Below are positions 9,422-20,029 of a stretch of 64,000 bases of DNA, one piece after another. Numbering within the stretch: the first letter of the stretch is position 1; every line of letters starts with the position of its first letter. Where the stretch lies: positions 186,001-250,000 of the forward strand of contig JAJFJZ010000013.1 of the NCBI GenBank assembly GCA_021773565.1. Direction: 5' to 3'. The DNA comes from Gammaproteobacteria bacterium. Its GTDB lineage: Bacteria > Pseudomonadota > Gammaproteobacteria > Pseudomonadales > Azotimanducaceae. The notes beneath the pieces were generated by a model. It worked only from the letters and a program-made list of their open reading frames with translations. It was not told the origin of the DNA and did not search any database. Made by a program: the position numbers and the translations under genes.

Positions 9422-10350
9422 TGTTTTTCTGTTTCCAGCCATTGCAGGGCATTTTCCTTATCCAATTGTATCTGCTGCTTCAATGCTTCAAGACTCTCAA
9501 ACTTCTGCTCTTTTCTCAGTTTTTTACGGAATGTCACTGTGAGCAATTGACCATACAAGTCTCCATCCCAATCGAACAGGTGTACTTCCAATAAGGGTTC
9601 TTTACCTTCGACAGTCGGTCGAATGCCAATATTTGCCACACCACTAAATATTCTATCTTCACTGGCGACTTTAACGGCGAACACACCACTTAGGGCAGAG
9701 TGATATCTCCTCAATTGAATATTAGCCGTAGGCGTTCCCAGCTGACGACCCAGCTGACGACCATAAACCACGCGACCCATAATAAAGTAGGCATGGCCAA
9801 GTAAACGCTCGGCTGTCTCCAGATCTCCCATACCGAGTAACTCTCTTATTCTGGAACTACTTACCCGTTGATGCTCAAATGTCAAAGTACCCAGATGACT
9901 GACACCAAAACCGTGTTTGTCACCAGCCGCTTTTAGCATATCGTAATTACCTTCTGCCCCCTGACCGAAACGAAAATCATCTCCCACAACGAGGTATTTT
10001 ACGCCCAGATAACGGACGAGAAACTCCTCAATTACAGTTTGAGCCTCCACCTTTGCCATGGCCTCATTAAAGGGCAGGCAAAGCACACGATCTATTCCGC
10101 TGTGTTGCAACAAGGTTATTTTTTCTCGAAAACGCGTTAAACGCGCGGGTACACTGGTGCCGCGGAAAAACTCTCTGGGCTGGGGTTCAAAGGTGATGAG
10201 AACGCTTGGAACACCGATCTCCTCCGATTTCGCAATCAGGTGTGCCAACAACATTTGATGACCATGGTGTACACCATCAAAATTACCTACCGTTGCAACA
10301 CAGCCACGGTGATGGGGTTTAACATTATAGATTCCGCGTATTACTTCCAT
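9418..10350 (-). CDS. ribF: bifunctional riboflavin kinase/FAD synthetase
   Basis: Protein of 310 residues that phosphorylates riboflavin to FMN and adenylates FMN to FAD. The N-terminal nucleotidyltransferase domain shows ATVGNFDGVHHGHQMLLAHL, VLITFEPQPREFF, VVGDDFRFG and the SSSRIRELL motif. The C-terminal riboflavin kinase domain begins near residue 185 with GRVVYGRQLGRQLGTPTANI and contains GVANIGIRPTV and LEVHLFDWDGDLYG. It lies 6 bp downstream of murJ and overlaps lspA by four bases, so murJ-ribF-lspA-fkpB form one transcription unit. Confidence 0.95.
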   Translation of the reverse strand: MEVIRGIYNVKPHHRGCVATVGNFDGVHHGHQMLLAHLIAKSEEIGVPSVLITFEPQPREFFRGTSVPARLTRFREKITLLQHSGIDRVLCLPFNEAMAKVEAQTVIEEFLVRYLGVKYLVVGDDFRFGQGAEGNYDMLKAAGDKHGFGVSHLGTLTFEHQRVSSSRIRELLGMGDLETAERLLGHAYFIMGRVVYGRQLGRQLGTPTANIQLRRYHSALSGVFAVKVASEDRIFSGVANIGIRPTVEGKEPLLEVHLFDWDGDLYGQLLTVTFRKKLRKEQKFESLEALKQQIQLDKENALQWLETEKQ

Positions 10351-10356
10351 TGCGCT

Positions 10357-11934
10357 TTAGTCGTTGTAACGTAAGTCCTGAATTCGGATACCCATCATAA
10401 ACAAGATCAGTAGATAGGATACACCACCCACAATGCACAGCATCGCCAGATTAGCTACACGGCCAAGGGTATCCATTACAAACCAGTCTCCGACGGGGGG
10501 CATCAATAAAAGCAGCACTGCTACCATAACAGCAATGGCAATCAATATTTTTAGTGTAAATATGCAAAAGGAAAAATCTACCTTGTACAATTCCAGTTTC
10601 ACAAGGCCTCTACCCAGTAAATAACTGTTGGTTATTGCAGCCAGGCTGGTGGCAAGAGCCAATCCGACATGTCCCATCCACGTGAACATGGCCAGATTAC
10701 CTACTATATTCACTCCCACAGCGATCACACCTATTCGAAACGGGGAGCGTACATCCAATCTCGAAAAATAGGCCGGTACCATTATTTTGACCATGCAGAG
10801 CCCGAACAGTCCTATCGAGTAAGCTTTCAGGCTAAGTGCAGCCATACTGGCATCTATCTGTGTGAGTGCTCCGTGAAAGAAAATTGTAGTAACCAATGGC
10901 ACCGCTAGCACAAATAGCGCAACCGCTGCCGGGAGTGCCCACAACAGGCCCACGCGAATGCCCCATGCCAGAGCCCGGCAAAAACCCTGTACATCATCAG
11001 CTGCATGCAAGCGTGACAAATTGGGCAGCAGCACCGTACCAAGCGTCACAGCAACCAAACCCAGTGGTAATTCCATTAATCGATCGGAGTAATAAAGCCA
11101 CGAAATACTGCCAACCATTAACATCGACGCCAGCATGGTATCTACCAATGCGTTTATCTGCCCTACCGATGCGGCAAAGGCTGCTGGGACAATAAGTTTA
11201 CGTACCCGGTTAACCCCCGGGTGATCCCACTTAAGACGGGGAGCGGCGAGCAAGTTCAAATTTCGCAAAGCCGGTAATTGAAACAAAAATTGCAGTATGC
11301 CTGCAGCGAACACGCCCCAGGCTAGCGCCATTACCGGCCGGTCAAATTGAGGTGCTACCAGCAATGCTGCACTAATCAAACACAAATTTAGCAACACCGG
11401 CGTAAATGCTGGTAGGGCAAATCTATCAAAACTATTGAGTAGAGCGCCAGAAAATGCCGTTAAGGAAATAAACCCAAGATAAGGGAAACACACTCTCAAC
11501 ATTTCGGTGGCTATGGATAATTGCGCTTCGTTGCCCCAAAAACCGGGAGCAAAAACCAAAATTAGTGCAGGTGCTGCCAATATACCAAACAAGCAGACCA
11601 TAAAAACGGCCAGCATCAGGTCACCACTAATCACCTGAATAAACATTATGAGTTCATCTCTGGACTTACGGCCCTTGTATTCAGACAATACCGGGATAAA
11701 GGACTGTGCGAATGCGCCTTCGGCGAAGAGGCGCCGAAACAGATTTGGGATTCGAAAGGCCACAAAAAATGCATCCGCCAAACCCGAAGCGCCGAAAAAG
11801 TGTGACAACACCACATCACGAATAAAGCCGGATATACGAGACAACAGGGTCATGGAAGCAACGACCGTTCCCTGATTGGAAAGGCTACGTTTATTTTTTA
11901 TAACCGGGCTGGATGAAACCGGATCAGAACTCAT
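10357..11934 (-). CDS. murJ: lipid II flippase MurJ
   Basis: Polytopic inner-membrane protein of 525 residues, in the 500-530 range of MurJ, with about fourteen hydrophobic segments. The N-terminal sequence includes TLLSRISGFIRDVVLSHFFG, GLADAFFVAFRIPNLFRRLF and AEGAFAQSFIPVLSEYK, a signature of the family. MurJ moves the peptidoglycan precursor lipid II to the periplasmic side. It is the first gene of the leftward murJ-ribF-lspA-fkpB unit and is divergent from rpsT, with 248 bp between, as in Pseudomonas. Confidence 0.95.
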   Translation of the reverse strand: MSSDPVSSSPVIKNKRSLSNQGTVVASMTLLSRISGFIRDVVLSHFFGASGLADAFFVAFRIPNLFRRLFAEGAFAQSFIPVLSEYKGRKSRDELIMFIQVISGDLMLAVFMVCLFGILAAPALILVFAPGFWGNEAQLSIATEMLRVCFPYLGFISLTAFSGALLNSFDRFALPAFTPVLLNLCLISAALLVAPQFDRPVMALAWGVFAAGILQFLFQLPALRNLNLLAAPRLKWDHPGVNRVRKLIVPAAFAASVGQINALVDTMLASMLMVGSISWLYYSDRLMELPLGLVAVTLGTVLLPNLSRLHAADDVQGFCRALAWGIRVGLLWALPAAVALFVLAVPLVTTIFFHGALTQIDASMAALSLKAYSIGLFGLCMVKIMVPAYFSRLDVRSPFRIGVIAVGVNIVGNLAMFTWMGHVGLALATSLAAITNSYLLGRGLVKLELYKVDFSFCIFTLKILIAIAVMVAVLLLLMPPVGDWFVMDTLGRVANLAMLCIVGGVSYLLILFMMGIRIQDLRYND

Positions 11935-12064
11935 TTAACTCTAAACCTGTTGCTAGCTGGAAGCGAAAATAAATCCTGATCGGAGCTGGACCATATCTTT
12001 ATCGTAATACCTTCTTACTTCAGACTACAAGGAACAATTTCTGCCGTGTTTTAAGACTAAACTA

Positions 12065-12093
12065 TTGACATAGACGAGGCCCAACGGCATATT
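12065..12093 (+). promoter_or_regulatory. probable sigma-70 promoter of rpsT
   Basis: TTGACA at 12065-12070, a 17-bp spacer, and CATATT at 12088-12093. It is followed by a GC-rich stretch (ACCGCGTCC), like the discriminator of stringently controlled ribosomal genes. Transcription would start about 80 bp before the rpsT start codon at 12183. Confidence 0.55.
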
Positions 12094-12182
12094 ACCGCGT
12101 CCTTGAATTTGGGTGACATTTTTATTGCTCGCTCACATTAGTCACATGACAACAAACCAGACATATTCCAGAGGAACACAGC

Positions 12183-12452
12183 GTGGCAAATAGCCCTCAA
12201 GCCAAAAAGAGAGCGCGTCAGCAATCAAAAACGCGTTTACATAACTCCAGCCAGCGGTCGATGGTGAGAACCTACATCAAGCGAATATACACGGCGCTCG
12301 AAGAAGGTAGCCATGAAAATAGCCTGAAAGCATACCAGGCGGCTTCACCAATTATTGACCGAATGGTCAATAAAGGCATTATTCACAAGAACAAGGCAGC
12401 CCGATTGAAATCGCGTCTAAATGCGAAAGTAAAAGCGTTGGCAAGCGCCTGA
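12183..12452 (+). CDS. rpsT: 30S ribosomal protein S20
   Basis: Basic protein of 89 residues starting MANSPQAKKRARQQSKTRLH, followed by NSSQRSMVRTYIKRIYTALE, as in bacterial S20. The C-terminus contains DRMVNKGIIHKNKAARLKSR, the most conserved part of the family. It binds 16S rRNA in the 30S subunit body. The start codon is GTG, with AGAGGA eight bases upstream. It is transcribed alone, divergent from murJ and convergent with proB, which ends 22 bp away. Confidence 0.97.
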   Translation: MANSPQAKKRARQQSKTRLHNSSQRSMVRTYIKRIYTALEEGSHENSLKAYQAASPIIDRMVNKGIIHKNKAARLKSRLNAKVKALASA

Positions 12453-12474
12453 AGGTAGTAATATTGCTGATAGA

Positions 12475-14810
<2,336 letters not shown>

Positions 14811-14839
14811 TCACTGTCACTTTGTTTATTTTTTTGGGG

Positions 14840-14941
14840 GGGGTCAGTGTAAAGTGCCAGAGTAAACTCATTTGCTACCTGTTTGAACAGCGTTGAGCAA
14901 ATCTAACGAATAACCTTACCCTGGCACTTTACACTGACCCC
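14840..14941. repeat. 102-bp palindromic MITE-like element
   Basis: Inverted repeats of 26 bp, differing at one position, bound this element. The left arm starts GGGGTCAGTGTAAAGTGCCA at 14840 and the right arm (14916-14941) is its reverse complement. The centre contains a smaller inverted pair (ATTTGCT and AGCAAAT), so the whole element can fold into one long hairpin. It encodes nothing. Eight G residues precede it (14836-14843 including the arm). Structure and size fit a non-autonomous mobile or REP-type element; no transposase is in the window. Confidence 0.75.
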
Positions 14942-14948
14942 ATTAGGC

Positions 14949-14972
14949 AAAAAAAACCCCGCTGGAGCGGGG
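14949..14972 (-). terminator. rho-independent terminator of rplU-rpmA
   Basis: Inverted repeat CCCCGCT (14957-14963) and AGCGGGG (14966-14972) with a two-base loop, followed on the minus strand by a run of eight T residues (14949-14956). It begins 8 bp after the rpmA stop codon. This is the clearest intrinsic terminator in the window. Confidence 0.88.
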
Positions 14973-14980
14973 CTTTTGAT

Positions 14981-15256
14981 TTACTGAGTCAGGGCCTCGC
15001 CGACCGCATCTACGTTAACGTATTTTCGCCCATGTGGGCCTTTTACTTCGAACTTAACCGCACCTTCAGACTTGGCATACAGCGTATGGTCTCGGCCTAT
15101 TCCGACATTACGTCCCGGGTGAAATTTGGTACCTCGCTGTCGAATGATTATGTTGCCTGGCACTACCGCCTGACCGCCATATATTTTTACGCCCAGTCGC
15201 TTCGATTCCGAATCGCGGCCATTTCGAGTACTACCACCTGCTTTCTTATGCGCCAT
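14981..15256 (-). CDS. rpmA: 50S ribosomal protein L27
   Basis: Protein of 91 residues beginning [20 protein letters not shown], the conserved L27 N-terminus whose tail reaches the peptidyl transferase centre. The rest ([20 protein letters not shown], then [20 protein letters not shown]) is standard. It lies 25 bp after rplU and ends just before a strong terminator. Coding order rplU-rpmA-obgE is conserved in bacteria. Confidence 0.97.
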   Translation of the reverse strand: MAHKKAGGSTRNGRDSESKRLGVKIYGGQAVVPGNIIIRQRGTKFHPGRNVGIGRDHTLYAKSEGAVKFEVKGPHGRKYVNVDAVGEALTQ

Positions 15257-15281
15257 TTTATTACTCCTTCTTCAGTCAGGT

Positions 15282-15596
15282 TTAGGCAGCACTAATGCCG
15301 GTAATCTTGACTTCTGTATATAACTGACGATGACCCTGCTTTCGGAGGTAGTTTTTTCGTCTATGAAATTTTAGAACCTTAATCTTTTTGTGCTTGGCCT
15401 GGGCGAGAACTTCTGCAGTGACTTTACCACCGTCGACATATGGTGCTCCCACGGAAACCTTATCGCCCTCACCTACCAGCATAACTTTTTCAAAGGTGAC
15501 ATTGTCACCTGGCTCGCACACCAGTTTCTCGAGGCGAATTACTTCACCTTCAACAACTCGATGTTGCTTGCCACCACTCTCAAAAACCGCAAACAT
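15282..15596 (-). CDS. rplU: 50S ribosomal protein L21
   Basis: Protein of 104 residues starting [20 protein letters not shown] and containing [20 protein letters not shown] followed by [11 protein letters not shown], as in L21. It binds 23S rRNA near L20. GGGAG precedes the ATG by about six bases. A perfect nine-base-pair hairpin lies just upstream of this ribosome binding site (see 15611-15646) and could control translation. Confidence 0.97.
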   Translation of the reverse strand: MFAVFESGGKQHRVVEGEVIRLEKLVCEPGDNVTFEKVMLVGEGDKVSVGAPYVDGGKVTAEVLAQAKHKKIKVLKFHRRKNYLRKQGHRQLYTEVKITGISAA

Positions 15597-15610
15597 ATCT
15601 GACTCCCAAA

Positions 15611-15646
15611 ACGCACCAACTAACTCTTGTAGAGTATTTGGTGCGT
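15611..15646 (-). promoter_or_regulatory. structured 5' leader of rplU, possible ribosomal-protein autoregulatory element
   Basis: On the minus strand ACGCACCAA and TTGGTGCGT pair perfectly (plus-strand 15638-15646 with 15611-15619). Inside them ACTCT and AGAGT (15623-15627 and 15631-15635) form a second five-pair stem with a three-base loop. The element ends 14 bases before the rplU ATG, next to the GGGAG ribosome binding site. TATATT at 15654-15659 could be the -10 box, which would place the mRNA start at or near the hairpin. Confidence 0.55.
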
Positions 15647-15774
15647 GAACTGTAATATAATGCCCGTGAGAACAAGATGAATCCTCACAAAAAGGCGCGC
15701 CATTCTACGAGTAAAAGATATTGATTACAAACACTTACCCATACAAAATATCAAATAATCAGTGAATTATCTGA

Positions 15775-16794
15775 ATGTCTGAACAACGCCTGGAAACCCG
15801 AGCATCCGACGCTGACGCACCTGTTTCACCCATCGAAAGCGTCTATGAATTGGTAGCGACGGATTTCAATGCAGTTAACTGTTTGATTCCTAAGCAATTG
15901 ACCTCTGATACCCGCCTGGTTGAAGAGATCAGCCAGTACATCACACAGAGCGGTGGAAAGCGTTTAAGGCCCCTTTTGGTCTTACTTTCCGCCAACTGTC
16001 TCGGTTACAACGGATCCGATCACATCAAACTTGCCACGGTTATAGAGTTCTTGCACACCGCGACCCTGTTACATGATGACGTGGTAGACAGCTCTTTTTT
16101 ACGGCGTGGTCGCGCCACCGCAAACTCACTTTGGGGCAACCCTTCCAGCGTTCTGGTTGGCGATTTTTTGTATTCTCGCGCTTTTCAGATGATGGTAGAG
16201 CTCAACGATATGCAAATTATGGGGATACTTTCCAAATCAACTAATATTATTGCCGAAGGAGAAGTAGCCCAACTAGCGAATATTGGTGATGTAAATCTTT
16301 CAGAAAGTGCCTATTTTGACGTTATCCGATGCAAGACAGCCATGTTATTCCAGGCAGCTTCACATTCGGCGGGAGTACTAAGCACAAGTGACAAGCAGCA
16401 CATCCATGCACTCAAAGCATATGGTTTGTCCCTGGGTCTTGCCTATCAGCTGGTGGATGATTGGCTGGACTATGCTGGGGATCAACAGAAGATGGGTAAA
16501 AATGTTGGTGACGATCTGGCAGAGGGGAAAATGACATTGCCACTCATTCATGCCATTAAACATGGCTCTGTTGAAGATGCAGCGATCGTGGGAGAGGCTA
16601 TCAAGGATCAGTCCACGACAAATATTGGCAGGATACTTCACATTGTCAAAAATTCCGGCGCCCTTGATTACACAAAATCATGCGCCGAGCACCATGCCCA
16701 AAAAGCGATAGAACATCTATCTACAATACCGGACAACGATTACCGTAGCGCGATGATACGCCTGGCCAGGTTTGCTGTTTCCCGACTCGGCTAG
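15775..16794 (+). CDS. ispB: octaprenyl/polyprenyl diphosphate synthase
   Basis: Trans-polyprenyl diphosphate synthase of 339 residues that makes the long side chain of ubiquinone. It shows GGKRLRPLLVLL, the first aspartate-rich motif in LLHDDVVDSS, GNPSSVLVGDFLYSRAF, and the second motif in LAYQLVDDWLDY followed by GKNVGDDLAEGKMTLPLI. These are the IspB family motifs. It is divergent from rplU, as in Pseudomonas and Escherichia coli. The start codon lies about 180 bp from the rplU start. Chain length cannot be read from the sequence. Confidence 0.94.
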   Translation: MSEQRLETRASDADAPVSPIESVYELVATDFNAVNCLIPKQLTSDTRLVEEISQYITQSGGKRLRPLLVLLSANCLGYNGSDHIKLATVIEFLHTATLLHDDVVDSSFLRRGRATANSLWGNPSSVLVGDFLYSRAFQMMVELNDMQIMGILSKSTNIIAEGEVAQLANIGDVNLSESAYFDVIRCKTAMLFQAASHSAGVLSTSDKQHIHALKAYGLSLGLAYQLVDDWLDYAGDQQKMGKNVGDDLAEGKMTLPLIHAIKHGSVEDAAIVGEAIKDQSTTNIGRILHIVKNSGALDYTKSCAEHHAQKAIEHLSTIPDNDYRSAMIRLARFAVSRLG

Positions 16795-16802
16795 AAAGTA
16801 CA

Positions 16803-16839
16803 AAAGCTCTGGCCAGTTTTCAAATGCAACCAGAGCTTT
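16803..16839. terminator. hairpin between ispB and the TonB-dependent receptor gene
   Basis: AAAGCTCTGG (16803-16812) and CCAGAGCTTT (16830-16839) form a perfect ten-pair stem with a 17-base loop. It sits between two convergent genes, 8 bp after the ispB stop. The flanking T runs are short (three to four), so it may terminate transcription from either side or only stabilise 3' ends. Confidence 0.5.
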
Positions 16840-16859
16840 CACCTGATCTCTACTACGCT

Positions 16860-19085
16860 CTATTCTCCCCAGGTATATCTAAAGGAAATACCCCACCAGC
16901 TTGGAGGACCATAATACTGTTCAGTCAACGCGAACAACGCATCGGTGGACAAATCAAATGTTTGTACCAGGTATTCCGATCCGGTTATGTTTTTAACAAA
17001 AGCCGAAAGCGCCCATGCCTGGTCAGCGCTGGTATAGGTTAACGAAGCATTTGCCAGGGTATACCCATTTTCCGTCTGGTTGGGATTCGCCGTAAGCGCA
17101 AAGACATGTTTGGAGCGATAGTTGGCATCACCCTGCAAGGCAATGCTGCCACCGGACGACATGGGCCACTCGTAACGCACCAGCGCATTCCAGGACCATT
17201 TAGGCGATTGTACCGAAGTGGTATCTGGTCCGGGACCTAAATCTACATCGATATCATTAAATGCAACGCCCAGGACCATATCCAGATTGTCCACAGGGTT
17301 AGCCAGAAACTCCAGCTCAAAGCCCTTGCTTTTAGCATCTGCATTAAAGGTAAGCGTATCAATCCCGATTATATTAAAAGCCTGATAGTCAGAATAGTCG
17401 TAGTAGTAAACCGCACCATTAAAACGCGCTCTGCCATCCATTACCGTGGTTTTAAACCCAAGTTCTAAAGCGTCCAGTACTTCAGGATCAAAGGACATGG
17501 AATCATCATCATAAGGTACCGCCAAGGGGAAAATAGGTGCATTAAAGCCCCCTCCCTTAACACCCCGGTTGTAACTTGCATATAACAGTGCGTCTTCGGA
17601 CGGTACCCAGTTTAACTGCACTCGGGTTGAAAATTCCGTATCAGAGCGGTCGCCTTCATACGATGCCAGCACTGCCAGAGAATTCAGATTACTGGCACCA
17701 TTAAAAATGCGTGCGTCCGGATCCAGGAATTCGACGACGACAGTTTGGTAATCAAATTTCTTGTCATCATTGATTATTCTGGCGCCGAGTATCAAATCCA
17801 CGTTATCAGAAAGTGGAAATTCGATCTGACCAAAAGCCGAAATAGACTTGAGCCTGGAGGAGTAAGGATTATCCAGCCCTGATTCAGCTCCCGGTGTACT
17901 TGCAGATTGAATGAAGGGTTCCGTTATTGCTCCATTGGTATCGTTTATATCAATGTCCAGATAATAAACGCCAGCAACCCATTGTATTTCACCAGTCGTT
18001 CCATCCAGACGAATTTCCTGGGAAAATTGCTGTGCGTCAGTAGTTAAATAAAAGTTAAAAAAGTCCGCAGGTGATGCATCTGTATCTTCAATATAACGAC
18101 GCTCCACACTTGAGAAGTCCGTGATGGAAGTGAGGTTCATGTCTCCAAGCGCCCAGCTTACCGTGCCGGTAAATCCATAGGTTTCCAGGTCATTAAAGCC
18201 GGGATCATTATAATCTCCCGCATAAACGTCTCCGTCATTATCCGAATATCCCTCAATTCCGGGAACGGGAATGGGGTTGGGTACGCCCGGGGTTAATTGA
18301 CCGGGAAGTACTGATGAAACGTACTCAAAAAAACCGGTGTCAATATCCTGGGAGGCATATCGAGCATTTAAAAGAATTTCAACGTTATCATCCGGGTTAA
18401 ACAGCAGTTGAAATCTACCGGCAAAATCATCGGCATTATTCAATTTGCCGCCCAGCCTGTTTTCTACATAACCATCGTTATTGTGATACGACACGGATAA
18501 CCTGGCAGCTGCACTCTCGCCAAGCGCCCCACCGACTGCACCTTCACCCTTTATCTGGGAATACTCCCCAATGGTAACCTTCGCATAACCATCGCTTTGC
18601 TGACTGGGTTTCACAGTCAAAAAATGCGCCAGTCCACCGGTGGCATTTCGCCCGAACAAGGTACCCTGAGGCCCGCGCAATAACTCCACACGCTCCATAT
18701 CAAACAGCATAAACCCGGTACCGGACATCTGGCTGATGTAAACCTCGTCTACATAAACCGCAACAGGACTTTCGACATTGGTAGTGAAATCACTGTTTGC
18801 AACTCCACGCATTGCGATCGCATAATTTGCCTCACCATTGGGCTGGACGGTGCTTACACCAGGTGCCATTGAAGTTACCTGTTGTGCATTGGTAAATCCG
18901 AGCGCTTCCATTTGATCACCGGTCATCGCCGTTATAGCGATGCCAACATCCTGCGCATTCTCGGAACGTTTGGTTGCCGTCACCACGATCTCCTCCATAA
19001 CCGCGGTAGCAGCGACAATGTTTCCGGCAATCAGTACAGCCGCAAGCGAAGCCGCTAATGCCCCATATCGCGTCTTTTTGTTCAT
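16860..19085 (-). CDS. TonB-dependent outer membrane receptor
   Basis: Outer membrane transporter of 741 residues. A signal peptide (KKTRYGALAASLAAVLIAG) is followed by a TonB box-like EEIVVTATKRSENAQDVGIA and a plug domain with VYVDEVYISQMSG and VELLRGPQGTLFGRNATGG. The rest is a 22-strand barrel. The start at 19085 is preferred because AAGGGGA lies ten bases upstream; the frame opens nine codons earlier. It lies 45 bp downstream of the second cytochrome c gene, in the amine dehydrogenase unit. Its subfamily (sharing VVTATKR and RGPQGTLFGRNATGG) is broad, so the substrate cannot be told. An amine-containing substrate is suggested only by context. Confidence 0.9.
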   Translation of the reverse strand: MNKKTRYGALAASLAAVLIAGNIVAATAVMEEIVVTATKRSENAQDVGIAITAMTGDQMEALGFTNAQQVTSMAPGVSTVQPNGEANYAIAMRGVANSDFTTNVESPVAVYVDEVYISQMSGTGFMLFDMERVELLRGPQGTLFGRNATGGLAHFLTVKPSQQSDGYAKVTIGEYSQIKGEGAVGGALGESAAARLSVSYHNNDGYVENRLGGKLNNADDFAGRFQLLFNPDDNVEILLNARYASQDIDTGFFEYVSSVLPGQLTPGVPNPIPVPGIEGYSDNDGDVYAGDYNDPGFNDLETYGFTGTVSWALGDMNLTSITDFSSVERRYIEDTDASPADFFNFYLTTDAQQFSQEIRLDGTTGEIQWVAGVYYLDIDINDTNGAITEPFIQSASTPGAESGLDNPYSSRLKSISAFGQIEFPLSDNVDLILGARIINDDKKFDYQTVVVEFLDPDARIFNGASNLNSLAVLASYEGDRSDTEFSTRVQLNWVPSEDALLYASYNRGVKGGGFNAPIFPLAVPYDDDSMSFDPEVLDALELGFKTTVMDGRARFNGAVYYYDYSDYQAFNIIGIDTLTFNADAKSKGFELEFLANPVDNLDMVLGVAFNDIDVDLGPGPDTTSVQSPKWSWNALVRYEWPMSSGGSIALQGDANYRSKHVFALTANPNQTENGYTLANASLTYTSADQAWALSAFVKNITGSEYLVQTFDLSTDALFALTEQYYGPPSWWGISFRYTWGE

Positions 19086-19130
19086 AACTTTTATCCCCTT
19101 AACTAATCCCACAACTATTTCCCAAAATTA

Positions 19131-19568
19131 TCAGTCAAAATATTTTGCGTTTTTTGCAACCAGTTGCGCACGTACGGTTGCTGCCTCAAAACCCAATGGG
19201 TTTTGCCGCAACTCTCCGACTTCCAGTGCAGAATACTCTTCAAAATTTAATGGAATGTGGTCAGGATCCATTGTTCGAAGCATCCAGTTGGTTAACTGTG
19301 CAATCGCAGCATTATCCAAATGAGACATCGCCACGCCGGGTACCCTTATCAGGTATTCACGACCACCTTGTACTGACAAAAAGCGTGCTACCGTGTTTTC
19401 CAGGGCAGGAACTTCATTACCAAGCGCAACACCGCTCGCCCCATGACAACCCTGACAACCCAACATCCACGCCACCTGATTGTCCTGTGGCTTATCTGCT
19501 GCCCAAAGGGAGATCTGGCAAATGCTTGCCAGAACAAAAACTACCAACTTGCAGATAAAGCCAGCCAT
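19131..19568 (-). CDS. periplasmic monoheme cytochrome c
   Basis: Protein of 145 residues with a signal peptide (FICKLVVFVLASICQISLWA) and a single heme c motif CQGCH in WMLGCQGCHGASG. A Met in VPGVAMSHLDN is a possible sixth ligand. It probably carries electrons from the amine dehydrogenase to the respiratory chain. ATG at 19568 is taken as start; a TTG at 19583 that overlaps the stop of the upstream gene is possible. It lies 11 bp after the other cytochrome gene and 45 bp before the receptor gene. With only one heme it cannot be a MauG-type diheme enzyme. Confidence 0.82.
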   Translation of the reverse strand: MAGFICKLVVFVLASICQISLWAADKPQDNQVAWMLGCQGCHGASGVALGNEVPALENTVARFLSVQGGREYLIRVPGVAMSHLDNAAIAQLTNWMLRTMDPDHIPLNFEEYSALEVGELRQNPLGFEAATVRAQLVAKNAKYFD

Positions 19569-19579
19569 AGCCGTAACTC

Positions 19580-20029
19580 TCAAATACCATTTACTATTTT
19601 GCGCATCATAGCAACACTTTGTCCATTTGCACCGGGATACTCATCGCGAATAGCCTGTACTTCCTGCTCTGTAAAGGGTTTAACCTGTTCCGATGCGGTG
19701 GAAACCAGAGAAAAGCTCACGTAGTTTAGTACCTCAGCCACCTCGTTGGCACTGAGATTCTGCGCCGGCATAACGCCCATATAAGACGTACCCTGAATGT
19801 TGATGCTACCCATCAAGCCACTGGAAACGGCCATGATCATATACGCGCGGCCTTCAACACTTTGCGATATGGCACGCATTCTATCCTTAAGCGGAGGAAA
19901 CACGGCCGGTATACCTTCGCCTGCAGCCAGATGGCAGGAAGCACATCTCTGGTAGACTGCCTTACCATCGGCCATTACCCCACTACCAATTAGCGCAATC
20001 GCCAACACAATTGCTAAGGCTCTAATCAA
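19580..20029 (-). CDS. periplasmic monoheme cytochrome c
   Basis: Protein of 149 residues with a signal peptide (IRALAIVLAIALIGSGVMA) and one heme site CASCH in YQRCASCHLAAGEGIPAVFP. PPLKDR after the heme site, and Met in GVMPAQNLSANEVAEVLNYV as likely axial ligand, are typical of class I cytochrome c. The start overlaps the stop of the light-chain gene by four bases, so it is translated together with the dehydrogenase. It is a good candidate for the direct electron acceptor of the amine dehydrogenase, in place of amicyanin or azurin. Confidence 0.85.
   Translation of the reverse strand: MIRALAIVLAIALIGSGVMADGKAVYQRCASCHLAAGEGIPAVFPPLKDRMRAISQSVEGRAYMIMAVSSGLMGSINIQGTSYMGVMPAQNLSANEVAEVLNYVSFSLVSTASEQVKPFTEQEVQAIRDEYPGANGQSVAMMRKIVNGI

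Noticed and set aside
8591-9550. Long plus-strand frame of 319 codons across fkpB, lspA and ribF
   Set aside because: It is fully antisense to three certain genes, has no ribosome binding site and gives no recognisable domain.
19131-20029. Either cytochrome c gene as a MauG equivalent
   Set aside because: Each protein has only one CxxCH and about 145 residues, while MauG is a diheme protein of about 350 or more.
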